13,368 nt of DNA from DATJZH01 sp035499215 (GTDB lineage Bacteria > Actinomycetota > Actinomycetes > Streptosporangiales > Streptosporangiaceae), in NCBI GenBank assembly GCA_035499215.1, contig DATJZH010000318.1:1-13368 (forward strand). The letters are read 5' to 3'. This document shows positions 1 to 6,977 of this stretch, in pieces; the stretch's first letter is position 1, and each line of letters starts with the position of its first letter. The translations under genes and the position numbers were made by a program. Below the pieces are notes generated by a model. It was not told the DNA's origin, made no database searches, and saw only the letters and a program-made list of their open reading frames with translations.

Positions 1-105
1 GCGCGCGGGGCGGGCGGGCCGCGCGGGGGACACGGGGCGCTCGCGCAGGTGCCGGCGTTCGGCATCTCCCGCTGGCCGCCGCAGGCTGTCACCATGGTGC
101 TATGA
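1..105 (+). CDS. 3' end of an unidentified upstream gene (partial)
   Basis: Frame 1 is open from the first base to a TGA at 103-105, giving 34 residues that end AVTMVL. Nearly every codon in this frame ends in G or C, a higher share than in the other two frames, as expected for real coding sequence in this genome. Its stop overlaps the ATG of the acyl-CoA synthetase as ATGA (102-105), a classic translationally coupled junction. That would also explain why the synthetase has no visible Shine-Dalgarno sequence. I do not recognise the family from so short a C-terminus. The alternative is an untranslated leader with chance openness, which is easy in DNA this GC-rich. Confidence 0.45.
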   Translation, partial: ARGAGGPRGGHGALAQVPAFGISRWPPQAVTMVL

Positions 106-1853
106 CCGATTCGCCATCCACCGCCGCTTTCCGCACCGCGCGCGATCTGCTGCTGAGCCGCCGCGACGACTATCAGGCTGCCAGGAGCCAGTTCAGCTGG
201 CCGCAGCTGGAGGAGTTCAACTGGGCGATCGACTGGTTCGATGTGCTCGCCGCCGAGCAGCCCGACACTGACGCGGTGCGGGTCATCAACGAGGACAGCG
301 ATACCCGGATCAGCTACGCCGAGCTCGCCGCCCGCTCCAATCAGGTGGCTAACTGGCTGCGCGGCCTCGGGGTGCGGCGCGGCGACCGGCTGCTGCTGAT
401 GGTCGGCAACATCGTGCCGCTCTGGGAGGTCATCCTCGCGGCGATGAAGCTCGGCGCGGTCATCATCCCGGCCTCGACGCTGCTCGGGCCCGAAGATCTG
501 ACCGACCGGATCGCCCGCGGTAATGTCCGGCATGTCGTCACTGAATCGGTGCACACGCCGAAGTTCCGCGGGCTGCCGGGCACCTGGACGGCCATCGCCG
601 TCGGCGAGCCGACCGACGGCTGGCAGCGCTACGACGATGCCGGCGGCGCGCCGCGCGATTTCACCGCCGACGGCCCCACCAGGGGCAGGGACCCGCTGCT
701 GCTGTACTTCACGTCCGGAACCACCGCGCAGCCGAAGCTGGTCGAGCACACGCACGTCTCCTACCCGGCCGGCCACTTGTCCACGATGTACTGGATCGGC
801 CTGCGGCCAGGGGACGTGCACCTGAACGTCTCCTCGCCCGGCTGGGCCAAGCATGCCTGGAGCAACGTCTACGCCCCGCTGAACGCCGGCGCCACCGCAT
901 TCGTGCTCGGCCATGAGCGGTTTTCCGCTGCCGCGCTGCTCGAGGCAATCCCGGCATGCGGGATTACCTCGCTCTGCGCGCCGCCCACGGTGTGGCGGCT
1001 GCTCGTCCAGGCCGACCTGGCCGCCGCCGACACCCGCGGCCTGCGGGAGTGCGTCTCGGCCGGCGAGCCGCTGAACCCTGAGGTGATCGAGCACGTGCGC
1101 CGCTCCTGGGGCATCACCGTGCGGGACGGCTACGGTCAGACCGAGACTACGGCACAGATCGGCAACACCCCCGGCCAGCCGGTCCGGCTCGGCTCTATGG
1201 GCTGGCCGCTGCCCGGCTACGAGGTTGCCCTGCTTGATCCGCTGACCGGCGAGGCGGGCGCGGAAGGCGAGATCTGCCTGGATCTGTCCAGGCGCCCGCT
1301 CGGCCTGATGACCGGCTACCGCGATGACCCGCGGCGGGCCGCCGAGGCCATGCGCGACGGCTACTACCACACCGGTGATGTGGCCAGCCGGGATTCCAGC
1401 GGCTACATCACGTATATCGGCCGGACCGACGACATCTTCAAGGCATCGGACTACCGGATTTCGCCGTTCGAGCTGGAGAGCGTGCTGATCGAGCACGAGG
1501 CCGTGGCTGAGGCTGCGGTGGTGCCATCACCCGACCCGCTCCGGCTAGCTGTGCCCAAGGCCTACATCATCCTGGCCGCAGACGCCGAGGCATCGCCCGA
1601 CACCGCGCTGGCGATCTTCGCCTACACCAGGGAGCGGCTCGCCCCGTACAAGCGGATCAGGCGGATCGAATTCGGCGACCTGCCGAAGACCATCAGCGGA
1701 AAGATCCGCCGGGTAGAACTCCGGGGCCAGGAGGACGAGCGGCACGCGGGCACGGCGGGCGGCGGGCCGGCGCAGTCCGGAACGCAGGCCCCGGCCGGCG
1801 TCCGCGGGATCACCGAGTTCTGGGAAGAGGACTTCCCCGACCTCAAGGGCTGA
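102..1853 (+). CDS. AMP-binding acyl-CoA synthetase (acetyl/medium-chain type)
   Basis: A 583-residue adenylate-forming enzyme that should activate a carboxylic acid with ATP to an acyl-adenylate and transfer it to CoA in the cytoplasm. Visible core motifs are the P-loop TSGTT at residues 204-208, YGQTE at 344-348, HTGD at 423-426 (Asp426 for ribose binding), the hinge region GRTDDIFKASDYRISPFE, and PKTISGKIRR with the catalytic lysine at about 534. The order and spacing match acetyl-CoA and medium-chain acyl-CoA synthetases, and the N-terminal segment around EEFNWAIDWFDV also suits the medium-chain group. The tail after about residue 540 is Gly/Ala-rich and ends FWEEDFPDLKG. The ATG lacks a Shine-Dalgarno and overlaps the stop of an upstream frame, which suggests translational coupling. 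The acid used cannot be read from the sequence. Confidence 0.95.
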   Translation: MTDSPSTAAFRTARDLLLSRRDDYQAARSQFSWPQLEEFNWAIDWFDVLAAEQPDTDAVRVINEDSDTRISYAELAARSNQVANWLRGLGVRRGDRLLLMVGNIVPLWEVILAAMKLGAVIIPASTLLGPEDLTDRIARGNVRHVVTESVHTPKFRGLPGTWTAIAVGEPTDGWQRYDDAGGAPRDFTADGPTRGRDPLLLYFTSGTTAQPKLVEHTHVSYPAGHLSTMYWIGLRPGDVHLNVSSPGWAKHAWSNVYAPLNAGATAFVLGHERFSAAALLEAIPACGITSLCAPPTVWRLLVQADLAAADTRGLRECVSAGEPLNPEVIEHVRRSWGITVRDGYGQTETTAQIGNTPGQPVRLGSMGWPLPGYEVALLDPLTGEAGAEGEICLDLSRRPLGLMTGYRDDPRRAAEAMRDGYYHTGDVASRDSSGYITYIGRTDDIFKASDYRISPFELESVLIEHEAVAEAAVVPSPDPLRLAVPKAYIILAADAEASPDTALAIFAYTRERLAPYKRIRRIEFGDLPKTISGKIRRVELRGQEDERHAGTAGGGPAQSGTQAPAGVRGITEFWEEDFPDLKG

Positions 1854-1884
1854 GCCCGCAGGGCTGGCGGCCTGGCGGCGGCGG

Positions 1885-1910
1885 CGCGCAGCTCAGCCGA
1901 CGGCTGCGTG
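1885..1910 (+). terminator. Possible hairpin terminator between convergent genes
   Basis: CGCAGC (1887-1892) pairs with GCTGCG (1903-1908) around a 10-base loop, and the stem extends to 8 pairs with one G-U when read as rightward RNA. It begins 32 bases after the synthetase stop in the 80-base gap between two convergent genes. There is no U-tract. In actinobacteria many terminators lack one, so this is a candidate only. In the leftward RNA the G-U becomes a C-A mismatch, which favours a role for the synthetase transcript. Confidence 0.3.
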
Positions 1911-1933
1911 GTCGCGGCCGGCCCGGTGCCAGT

Positions 1934-2830
1934 TCAGCTGGTGACGTCCGCGGTGGTGAACCGCGCCCAGGCGATGGCCAGGAAGATGACGGCATACACG
2001 CCAAACGACAACAGCCCGTGCAGCACATCCGGCCAGCTGACCGGCGCCCGGAGCAGCCCGTCGAACGACAGCCACCAGTGTGTCGGCAGGTAGGGATGCA
2101 CGGCCGCGATCTGCGGCACGCTGTCAGCGACCTCGCTGCCGACCGTGATGATGAGCAGCGCGGCGATGGCGCCGATGGAGTGCTCGGTGAAGGTAGAGAT
2201 CGCGACGCCGATCGCGCCGAGGGACGCCATCGCCGCTGCCACGTACAGGACCACCATCAGCAGCCGGAGCAGACCCGCGGCCAGCGATATGGTCGTCCCC
2301 GACAGCAGCGTGACCGGTCCGACGGGGAACAGCGCGGCGCCCGTCGCGACCGCGACTGCGGCAATGAGCAGGCACCCGGATACGCAGAAGAGGACGACGG
2401 TGACGTACTTGACGGCCAGCAGCCTGGTCCGCCCGGCCGGGACGGTCAGCAGGTAGCGCAGCGTTCCCCGGCCGGCTTCCCCGGCGATCGAGTCACCGGC
2501 GATGACGGCGATGACCAGCGGCAGGATCAGGGTCAGCATGACGACCAGGGCGACGAACGCCAGGAATACGCCGTTGCCCGCCACCTGGTTGAGGAACGCC
2601 GGGCCGCCGCCCCCGCCGCGCGAGCCCGCCCCCGATGCCCAGAGCACCACACCGAGCAGCGCGGGGATGACTGCCGCCACGATGAGCAGGACGATGGTGC
2701 GCGGGCGCAGGTAGACCAGGCGGAGCTCGGAGCGCAGGAAGCGCGTCCATTGTGCGACGGCGCCCCGGCGGCGCACCCCGGCCGCGGCGCCATCCTGGCC
2801 GGCGGGGCCCGCCAGGTCAGCCGTTGACAT
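1934..2830 (-). CDS. ABC-2 type transporter permease
   Basis: A 298-residue integral membrane protein, the permease partner of the ATPase encoded just upstream. After a basic N-terminal cytoplasmic stretch, about six hydrophobic segments are visible, near residues 45-66, 87-112, 140-168, 180-212, 216-235 and 270-290. The segment GDSIAGEAGRGTLRYLLTVP (113-130 region) is the cytoplasmic signature of ABC-2 permeases of the NatB/bacitracin-exporter type. A longer reading frame opens upstream, but I place the start at ATG 2828-2830. That ATG lies within the last codons of the ATPase gene (14-base overlap), and the preceding in-frame residues are Arg/Pro/Ser-rich shadow sequence. The export substrate is unknown. 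The context with a LolA-like exported protein suggests an envelope-related role (inference). Confidence 0.9.
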   Translation of the reverse strand: MSTADLAGPAGQDGAAAGVRRRGAVAQWTRFLRSELRLVYLRPRTIVLLIVAAVIPALLGVVLWASGAGSRGGGGGPAFLNQVAGNGVFLAFVALVVMLTLILPLVIAVIAGDSIAGEAGRGTLRYLLTVPAGRTRLLAVKYVTVVLFCVSGCLLIAAVAVATGAALFPVGPVTLLSGTTISLAAGLLRLLMVVLYVAAAMASLGAIGVAISTFTEHSIGAIAALLIITVGSEVADSVPQIAAVHPYLPTHWWLSFDGLLRAPVSWPDVLHGLLSFGVYAVIFLAIAWARFTTADVTS

Positions 2831-3830
2831 CGAAGCCCTCGCCGGTGAGCTCGACGAACAGGTCCTCCAGGCTGGGCCGCGGTGTCTCCAGGCCGGCCAC
2901 GGGAATTCCCGCGAGGACCAGATCGGCGCAGACCTGCTCGGGTGCCAGGTCGCCGAGCTGGGCACTGACCTCGCCGTCGGCGGCGGTCACGTCTGCCAGG
3001 CCGAGGTCTGCGAGCAGCTGAGCGGCCAGGGCCGGCTCGGCGGTGCGGACCAGGATCCTGATCGCTCCGCGGCTGCGCAGTTCCCGCAGCGAGCCCTGGA
3101 ATACGAGGTGTCCGGCCCGCATGACGCCGACGTGCGAGCAGACCTGCTCCACCTCGGCAAGCAAGTGCGAGGAGACGAAGACGGTCGTGCCGCCGGCCGC
3201 GATCTCCTTGATCAGCGACCGGACCTCACGGGTGCCCTGCGGATCCAGGCCGTTGGTCGGCTCGTCCAGGATGACCAGTTCACGCGGCCTCAGCAGGCTC
3301 GCCGCGATGGCCAGCCGCTGTTTCATGCCGAGGGAGTACGCCCGGTAATGCTTGCCGGCCGCCGCCAGCAGCCCCACTTTGTGCAGCGCCTCATCGATCC
3401 TGGCCGACATGGTGCGCGGGTCGGCGGTGCGGTCGGCGGCGTCGCACCTGGCCAGGTTCGCCCTGGCGGACAGGTGCGGATGGAAGGCCGGCCCTTCCAC
3501 CAGCGACCCCACCTTGGGCAGGACGGCGTTGCTGCCCCTGGGCATCGCGACGCCGAGCAGCTCGTGGCTGCCGGTGGTCGGCTGCACCAGGCCCAGAAGC
3601 ATCCGGATGGTCGTAGTCTTGCCCGACCCGTTCGGGCCCAGGAAGCCGTAGACGCAGCCGGCCGGGACGGCCAGGCCGATATCGTCGACGGCAAGCTGAC
3701 CGCCGCGGAACCGCTTCGTCAGGCCGTGGCTGGCGATGGCCACCGCGACCTCGCCCGGGCCGGGCGCGGCACCGCCGCGCCCGAAACCGACCTGGTCTCG
3801 CTGCGCTGACTGAGGCGAGGCGGTGCTCAC
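2817..3830 (-). CDS. ABC transporter ATP-binding protein
   Basis: A 337-residue cytoplasmic ATPase that should drive the neighbouring ABC-2 permease. Motifs in order: Walker A GPNGSGKT at 65-72, the signature YSLGMKQR at 165-172 (the SLGMKQ variant common in CcmA/BcrA/DrrA-like ATPases), Walker B LVILDEP at 185-191, a D-loop GLDP, and the switch histidine in VSSHLL (His222). A C-terminal extension of about 90 residues after the nucleotide-binding domain is usual for drug- or lantibiotic-export ATPases of this group. The start is GTG 3828-3830, overlapping the upstream stop as GTGA, with AGGTG a few bases before it. About 30 Gly/Ala-rich residues precede the domain, so an internal start is possible. 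The overlaps at both ends indicate a single coupled operon with the LolA-like gene and the permease. Confidence 0.95.
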   Translation of the reverse strand: MSTASPQSAQRDQVGFGRGGAAPGPGEVAVAIASHGLTKRFRGGQLAVDDIGLAVPAGCVYGFLGPNGSGKTTTIRMLLGLVQPTTGSHELLGVAMPRGSNAVLPKVGSLVEGPAFHPHLSARANLARCDAADRTADPRTMSARIDEALHKVGLLAAAGKHYRAYSLGMKQRLAIAASLLRPRELVILDEPTNGLDPQGTREVRSLIKEIAAGGTTVFVSSHLLAEVEQVCSHVGVMRAGHLVFQGSLRELRSRGAIRILVRTAEPALAAQLLADLGLADVTAADGEVSAQLGDLAPEQVCADLVLAGIPVAGLETPRPSLEDLFVELTGEGFDVNG

Positions 3831-5158
3831 TTCACCTGTGCAGCGTCGGCGAACAGGACCGCGGGAGTCACCGCGCCGGCAAGAGCCTGGCCCTTGCTGG
3901 TGAGCAGCACGCAGACCAGCGCGGTGCGCAGCAGCCGGCCCGACCCCCAGGCTCCGTGCACCGGCGTGGCCGCCCGCAGCAGCATGCGCAGCGCCGCCAG
4001 GCCCTGGCCAGCGCCGCCGGCCAGGGCGGGACGGGCGGAGCCAGACGGTGATGCGGGACCGGTTATCCCCGCTAGCTGGCCGGTCAGTGCGGCGAGGCCG
4101 GCGTTCGCCGGCGCGACGACGACCGACAGCCAGTCCTTTCCGACAACATACGGCCGAGATCCAGCCGGGCCCCCGCCGGCCGCCATGACCTGGCGCAGGC
4201 GCACCCGCGCCGCCTTGCCAGACGCCATGGCCTGGCGCAGCCGCAGGTGCGCGATCTTGGCTGACCCCGGCGCTGCCATCAGCGGAGCGCTGCCCGGGCC
4301 CACCCGCCGGGGCAGCCCGCCAGGCCGAGCGGGCATGGTGACCGTCTTCACCTTTGCGCCAGGCGGGGGGGTGTAGGCGAAGTTATCGGCGGCCGGCCGG
4401 CCGAACGACAGCGAGGTGAAGCCGACCTGGAACGCCGGGCCGGCGCCGCCGCGGGCGAGCACCTGCAGCTGGAGCGGCAGGTAGTTCGTCGCGTCGATGT
4501 CGACGCGGATCTGGCCGATCAGCGAGCTGCTGTCCCTGGGCGCTATCTGCAGCTGATAGGCAGACTGCCCGGCCACAGTGACGTTCTGCTGGACGCTGAC
4601 GGCCGTGGTCGGGCCGACCGCGCTCAGCACCTGCCGGGCAGCCTGCTGCGGCGTCAGCGCTGCTCCCGCGATTCCCGTCGCGGGCCCCGATAGCCGCGCG
4701 TGCGGGCCGGACGCCGGGCCGTGCGCCGGAAGGACCAGATGCGTGGCGGTCTGGCTGCCGCTCTGCCACAGCCACACCTGGCTGCCGTCGCGGCGCAGGT
4801 CGGTCTCGCCCATCGGCACCTGCTCGGCCAGCCTGACATGCGCGGGGTCGGCGTACCAGACCGCGACGGTATGCGAGCCGGACAGCACCGACAGGGCCGA
4901 CGACACGTTGCCCATGTCGGGCAGGTCAGGCAGCCCCAGAGCGGCGCTCTCCTGAATTGTCGCCGTCATCGGCGGCGGCGCGCCGGCCGCGGCGTGCCGC
5001 ACGTCGGCCAGCAGCTGCGCGGCGCTGCGGGCAGGCAGCGCCGGTGCTGCCTGCGCGGCGGAGAGCATGGTCCCCCCGGCGACCAGCCCCGCGATCGCTG
5101 CCACTGCGGCCGGCACCGCCCAGCGGGCCCGCCGGGAGAACCCGGGCGGGTGAGTCAT
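3827..5158 (-). CDS. Exported LolA-like protein of an ABC operon
   Basis: A 443-residue secreted protein. It has a basic N-terminus, a hydrophobic stretch at about 13-36 and an AQA-A type signal-peptidase site near residue 37, with no lipobox cysteine. The mature part follows the actinobacterial LolA-like pattern (MucB/RseB-LolA fold): ALPARSAAQLL, then SGSHTVAVWYADPAHVRL, DGSQVWLWQS, GQSAYQLQIAPRDSSSLIGQ and a C-terminal GSGRLLRTALVCVLLTSKGQ block. As I recall them, Streptomyces homologues show the same architecture and are also followed by an ABC ATPase and a permease. A strong GGGGAGGT (5165-5172) lies 6 bases before the ATG. Residues 304-331 hold a 14-residue duplication in the linker between the two conserved parts. 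The ligand is unknown; lipid or glycolipid handling is only a guess from the fold. Confidence 0.82.
   Translation of the reverse strand: MTHPPGFSRRARWAVPAAVAAIAGLVAGGTMLSAAQAAPALPARSAAQLLADVRHAAAGAPPPMTATIQESAALGLPDLPDMGNVSSALSVLSGSHTVAVWYADPAHVRLAEQVPMGETDLRRDGSQVWLWQSGSQTATHLVLPAHGPASGPHARLSGPATGIAGAALTPQQAARQVLSAVGPTTAVSVQQNVTVAGQSAYQLQIAPRDSSSLIGQIRVDIDATNYLPLQLQVLARGGAGPAFQVGFTSLSFGRPAADNFAYTPPPGAKVKTVTMPARPGGLPRRVGPGSAPLMAAPGSAKIAHLRLRQAMASGKAARVRLRQVMAAGGGPAGSRPYVVGKDWLSVVVAPANAGLAALTGQLAGITGPASPSGSARPALAGGAGQGLAALRMLLRAATPVHGAWGSGRLLRTALVCVLLTSKGQALAGAVTPAVLFADAAQVK
4166..4249 (-). repeat. Two imperfect 42-bp tandem units inside the LolA-like gene
   Basis: The two adjacent units (4208-4249 and 4166-4207) encode HLRLRQAMASGKAA and RVRLRQVMAAGGGP. 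The shared core is RLRQxMAxG. It is basic and amphipathic and sits between the LolA-like domain and the conserved C-terminal block. It looks like a local in-frame duplication in a linker; I see no sign that it is a mobile element. Confidence 0.5.
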
Positions 5159-5199
5159 CTGGCTACCTCCCCGGCGGGCGCCGTATCTCAGCCACCGCC

Positions 5200-5241
5200 G
5201 TAATCCACAGCATAGGGCCTCTGGGATGAAGCCCGGATTAC
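5200..5241. promoter_or_regulatory. Perfect 7-bp inverted repeat upstream of the LolA-like/ABC operon
   Basis: GTAATCC (5200-5206) and GGATTAC (5235-5241) form a perfect dyad in the 104-base gap between the dimethylformamidase-like gene and the LolA-like gene. Inside it, GGGC (5215-5218) pairs with GCCC (5231-5234), so the RNA could fold as two stacked helices with an 8-base bulge. It lies 28 bases upstream of the operon's Shine-Dalgarno and about 21 bases past the previous stop. It could be an operator or a transcript-end structure. There is no U-run. A TATGCT on the leftward strand resembles a -10 box, but I see no convincing -35. Confidence 0.3.
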
Positions 5242-5262
5242 ACCACGACCGCGAGCCGCGGA

Positions 5263-6894
5263 CTACAGCACCACCGGCGGCCAGAGGTCATGGCGCGCCG
5301 CGATCGGGTCGCCGGGCCATTCATGCATGGCCTCCAGGTTGTCGCGGGCCGGGTACCTCGCGGCCGCGGGCCCGTCGGCGAACGCCCGCAGCACGTTAGC
5401 CGTCACCCGGCGGGTGAAGCGCCCGCAGCTCCTGGTGATGCCCCAGCCGTAAGTGGGCGGCCCGAACGACTCCACCCAGCGCATCGTGCCGGCGTTGAAC
5501 ACCCCGGCGCCGCTGCGGTGGGTGTAATAGGCGGAGTCGGCGTAGCTGTTGACGCCGTTGCAGGTCAGCGGCGAGTGCGAGAGCACCTGAATGGGCCGCT
5601 GCACTGGGTAGCCGGGGTTGACCCGGTCGTACTCGATTCCGATCAGCGCGGCGAACCTGGTCCCCTTCTGCGCCCCGGTCCCGGCGAACATCCAGGCGTC
5701 CGGCGCGGCGACCACGTAATCCGCGACCGTCGGGTAGCTCTCATAAAGAGTGCCGATCACCGACGACTCCGGGTCCGGGGCCGGCGGCTCCCGCCAGTCG
5801 GTCGTGACCAGGGCATTGTCCACGCCGTACATCGGGTCCTGCCGGTAGCTGGTCCGGTAGCAGATCACTAGCCGGTCGGCGCCCAGCTTCGTCGGGGCGA
5901 GCCGGGTCCGGCGGAACATCGCGTTGGCGCCGAGAAAGGCGAGGTTGACCCCTGCGTCCCTGGCTGCCGTCACGTTCGCGCGCTCGGGCGGAGACCAGTA
6001 CTCGTCGTGGCCGGGCGAGATCAGCGCGCTCGCACCCCGCAGCGCCCCGGCGTCGGCGGCGATGTCCATGCTGGTCAGGTAGGCCAGCGGCAGGCCCATG
6101 CGCTCGGCCAGGTTGATCAGCTTCCGCTCGTAGACCATGAAGAGGTAAGCGCCCTCCTGGTCGTAGGGCCGGTCCAGGCTGACGGCCAGCGCGCGGCTGT
6201 CGTATCCTGCCGGGCCGTTGTACAGGTCGTAACCACCCCAGGTGTTGTAGGCCTGCCAGGTCGCCACGCCGTTCTTGAGCACGACCTTGCCTGCCGTGCG
6301 TTCCGATCGCACGGTCACTGGCACGTAGCGCTGCGCGCCTGAGTGCGCATCCAGCCGGAGCAGGTAGGAGCCAGCCGGCCAGCCGCCGGTCGGCACGGTC
6401 ACCGACACGCCCCAGTCGGTGTGCACCGTATTGGTCTGCGCCGTCATGGCGGCTGGCCGCTGCCGGTGGCCGCGCACCGAACCCGATTCCCACACCTTGC
6501 GGGCCAGATCCCCGGCGTACCAGCCCATCCGGAACGCCCTGACGGTGAACTCGCGTGAGGTGGTGGACACGTACAGGTGGACGGGCTGGCCGGGCAGCAC
6601 GCTGGCCTGGGCGGCATACCCCATGATCGCGTCCGGGGCGCCCTGCTTGCGGATCCACCAGTTCGGATCGCCGGGCAGTGAGTTCTCGGCCGGCGGACGG
6701 CTGGTGCGCCCGGCCGCTGCCGTCGTGCCCCGGGATCGGGCCGCGGCCGCGCCGGCGGGCGTGCCGCCACCCGATCCGGCCAGCTTCCACGCTGCCGCGG
6801 CCGCGGCCGGAACCGCCGCCGCCGCCGCCGCACGGCTGAGGAATGCCCGTCTGCTGGGACCAGCTCGGTTCGGGCCGTCGGGGATCCCGTTCAT
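5263..6894 (-). CDS. Tat-exported N,N-dimethylformamidase beta-subunit-like protein
   Basis: A 543-residue protein with a twin-arginine signal: SRRAFLS at 14-20, then an Ala-rich hydrophobic stretch to about residue 39, so it is probably exported folded. The rest resembles the large subunit of N,N-dimethylformamidase: YNTWGGYDLYNG (216-227), LTSMDIAADAGALRGASALI leading to SPGHDEYWSPPER (293-305), then NLAFLGANAMFRR and GIEYDR (419-424). Known dimethylformamidase uses an iron site with two Tyr and one carboxylate next to a His. Here His296/Glu298 in GHDEYW are the obvious candidates, with Tyr216 and perhaps Tyr177 as the tyrosines (inference by spacing). Real amide hydrolysis is not established for such secreted homologues, and no small-subunit gene is adjacent. 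The Shine-Dalgarno is weak. It lies 83 bases after ctaB, in a gap with small hairpins (for example 6942-6956) but no clear terminator. Confidence 0.82.
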   Translation of the reverse strand: MNGIPDGPNRAGPSRRAFLSRAAAAAAVPAAAAAAWKLAGSGGGTPAGAAAARSRGTTAAAGRTSRPPAENSLPGDPNWWIRKQGAPDAIMGYAAQASVLPGQPVHLYVSTTSREFTVRAFRMGWYAGDLARKVWESGSVRGHRQRPAAMTAQTNTVHTDWGVSVTVPTGGWPAGSYLLRLDAHSGAQRYVPVTVRSERTAGKVVLKNGVATWQAYNTWGGYDLYNGPAGYDSRALAVSLDRPYDQEGAYLFMVYERKLINLAERMGLPLAYLTSMDIAADAGALRGASALISPGHDEYWSPPERANVTAARDAGVNLAFLGANAMFRRTRLAPTKLGADRLVICYRTSYRQDPMYGVDNALVTTDWREPPAPDPESSVIGTLYESYPTVADYVVAAPDAWMFAGTGAQKGTRFAALIGIEYDRVNPGYPVQRPIQVLSHSPLTCNGVNSYADSAYYTHRSGAGVFNAGTMRWVESFGPPTYGWGITRSCGRFTRRVTANVLRAFADGPAAARYPARDNLEAMHEWPGDPIAARHDLWPPVVL

Positions 6895-6977
6895 GTCACC
6901 AGGATGCCCCGGCGCGCGTTACCCGACGGCCAAGCCGCGGAAGATCTTTGTGATCTGGTTTTCCCAGCTAGCCGGCG

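Noticed and set aside
2831..2965. Upstream extension of the permease by 45 codons
   Set aside because: It would overlap the ATPase gene by about 150 bases with Ser/Arg/Pro-rich sequence. The ATG at 2830 gives an ordinary 14-base overlap.
3108..3809. 233-codon open frame on the + strand opposite the ABC ATPase
   Set aside because: It is antisense to Walker A, signature and Walker B motifs that are clearly conserved on the other strand.
5741..6790. 349-codon leftward frame inside the dimethylformamidase-like gene
   Set aside because: It is an out-of-frame reading of the same strand, rich in Arg/Gly/Pro, while the real frame has a Tat signal and family motifs.
6813..6828. GCC trinucleotide run
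   Set aside because: It encodes the poly-Ala stretch of the Tat signal's hydrophobic region; there is no sign of an independent repeat element.
6955..6967. CTGG-TTTTC-CCAG hairpin after ctaB as a terminator
   Set aside because: A 4-bp stem without a U-tract on the leftward transcript is too weak to call, although the gap is less GC-rich than its surroundings.
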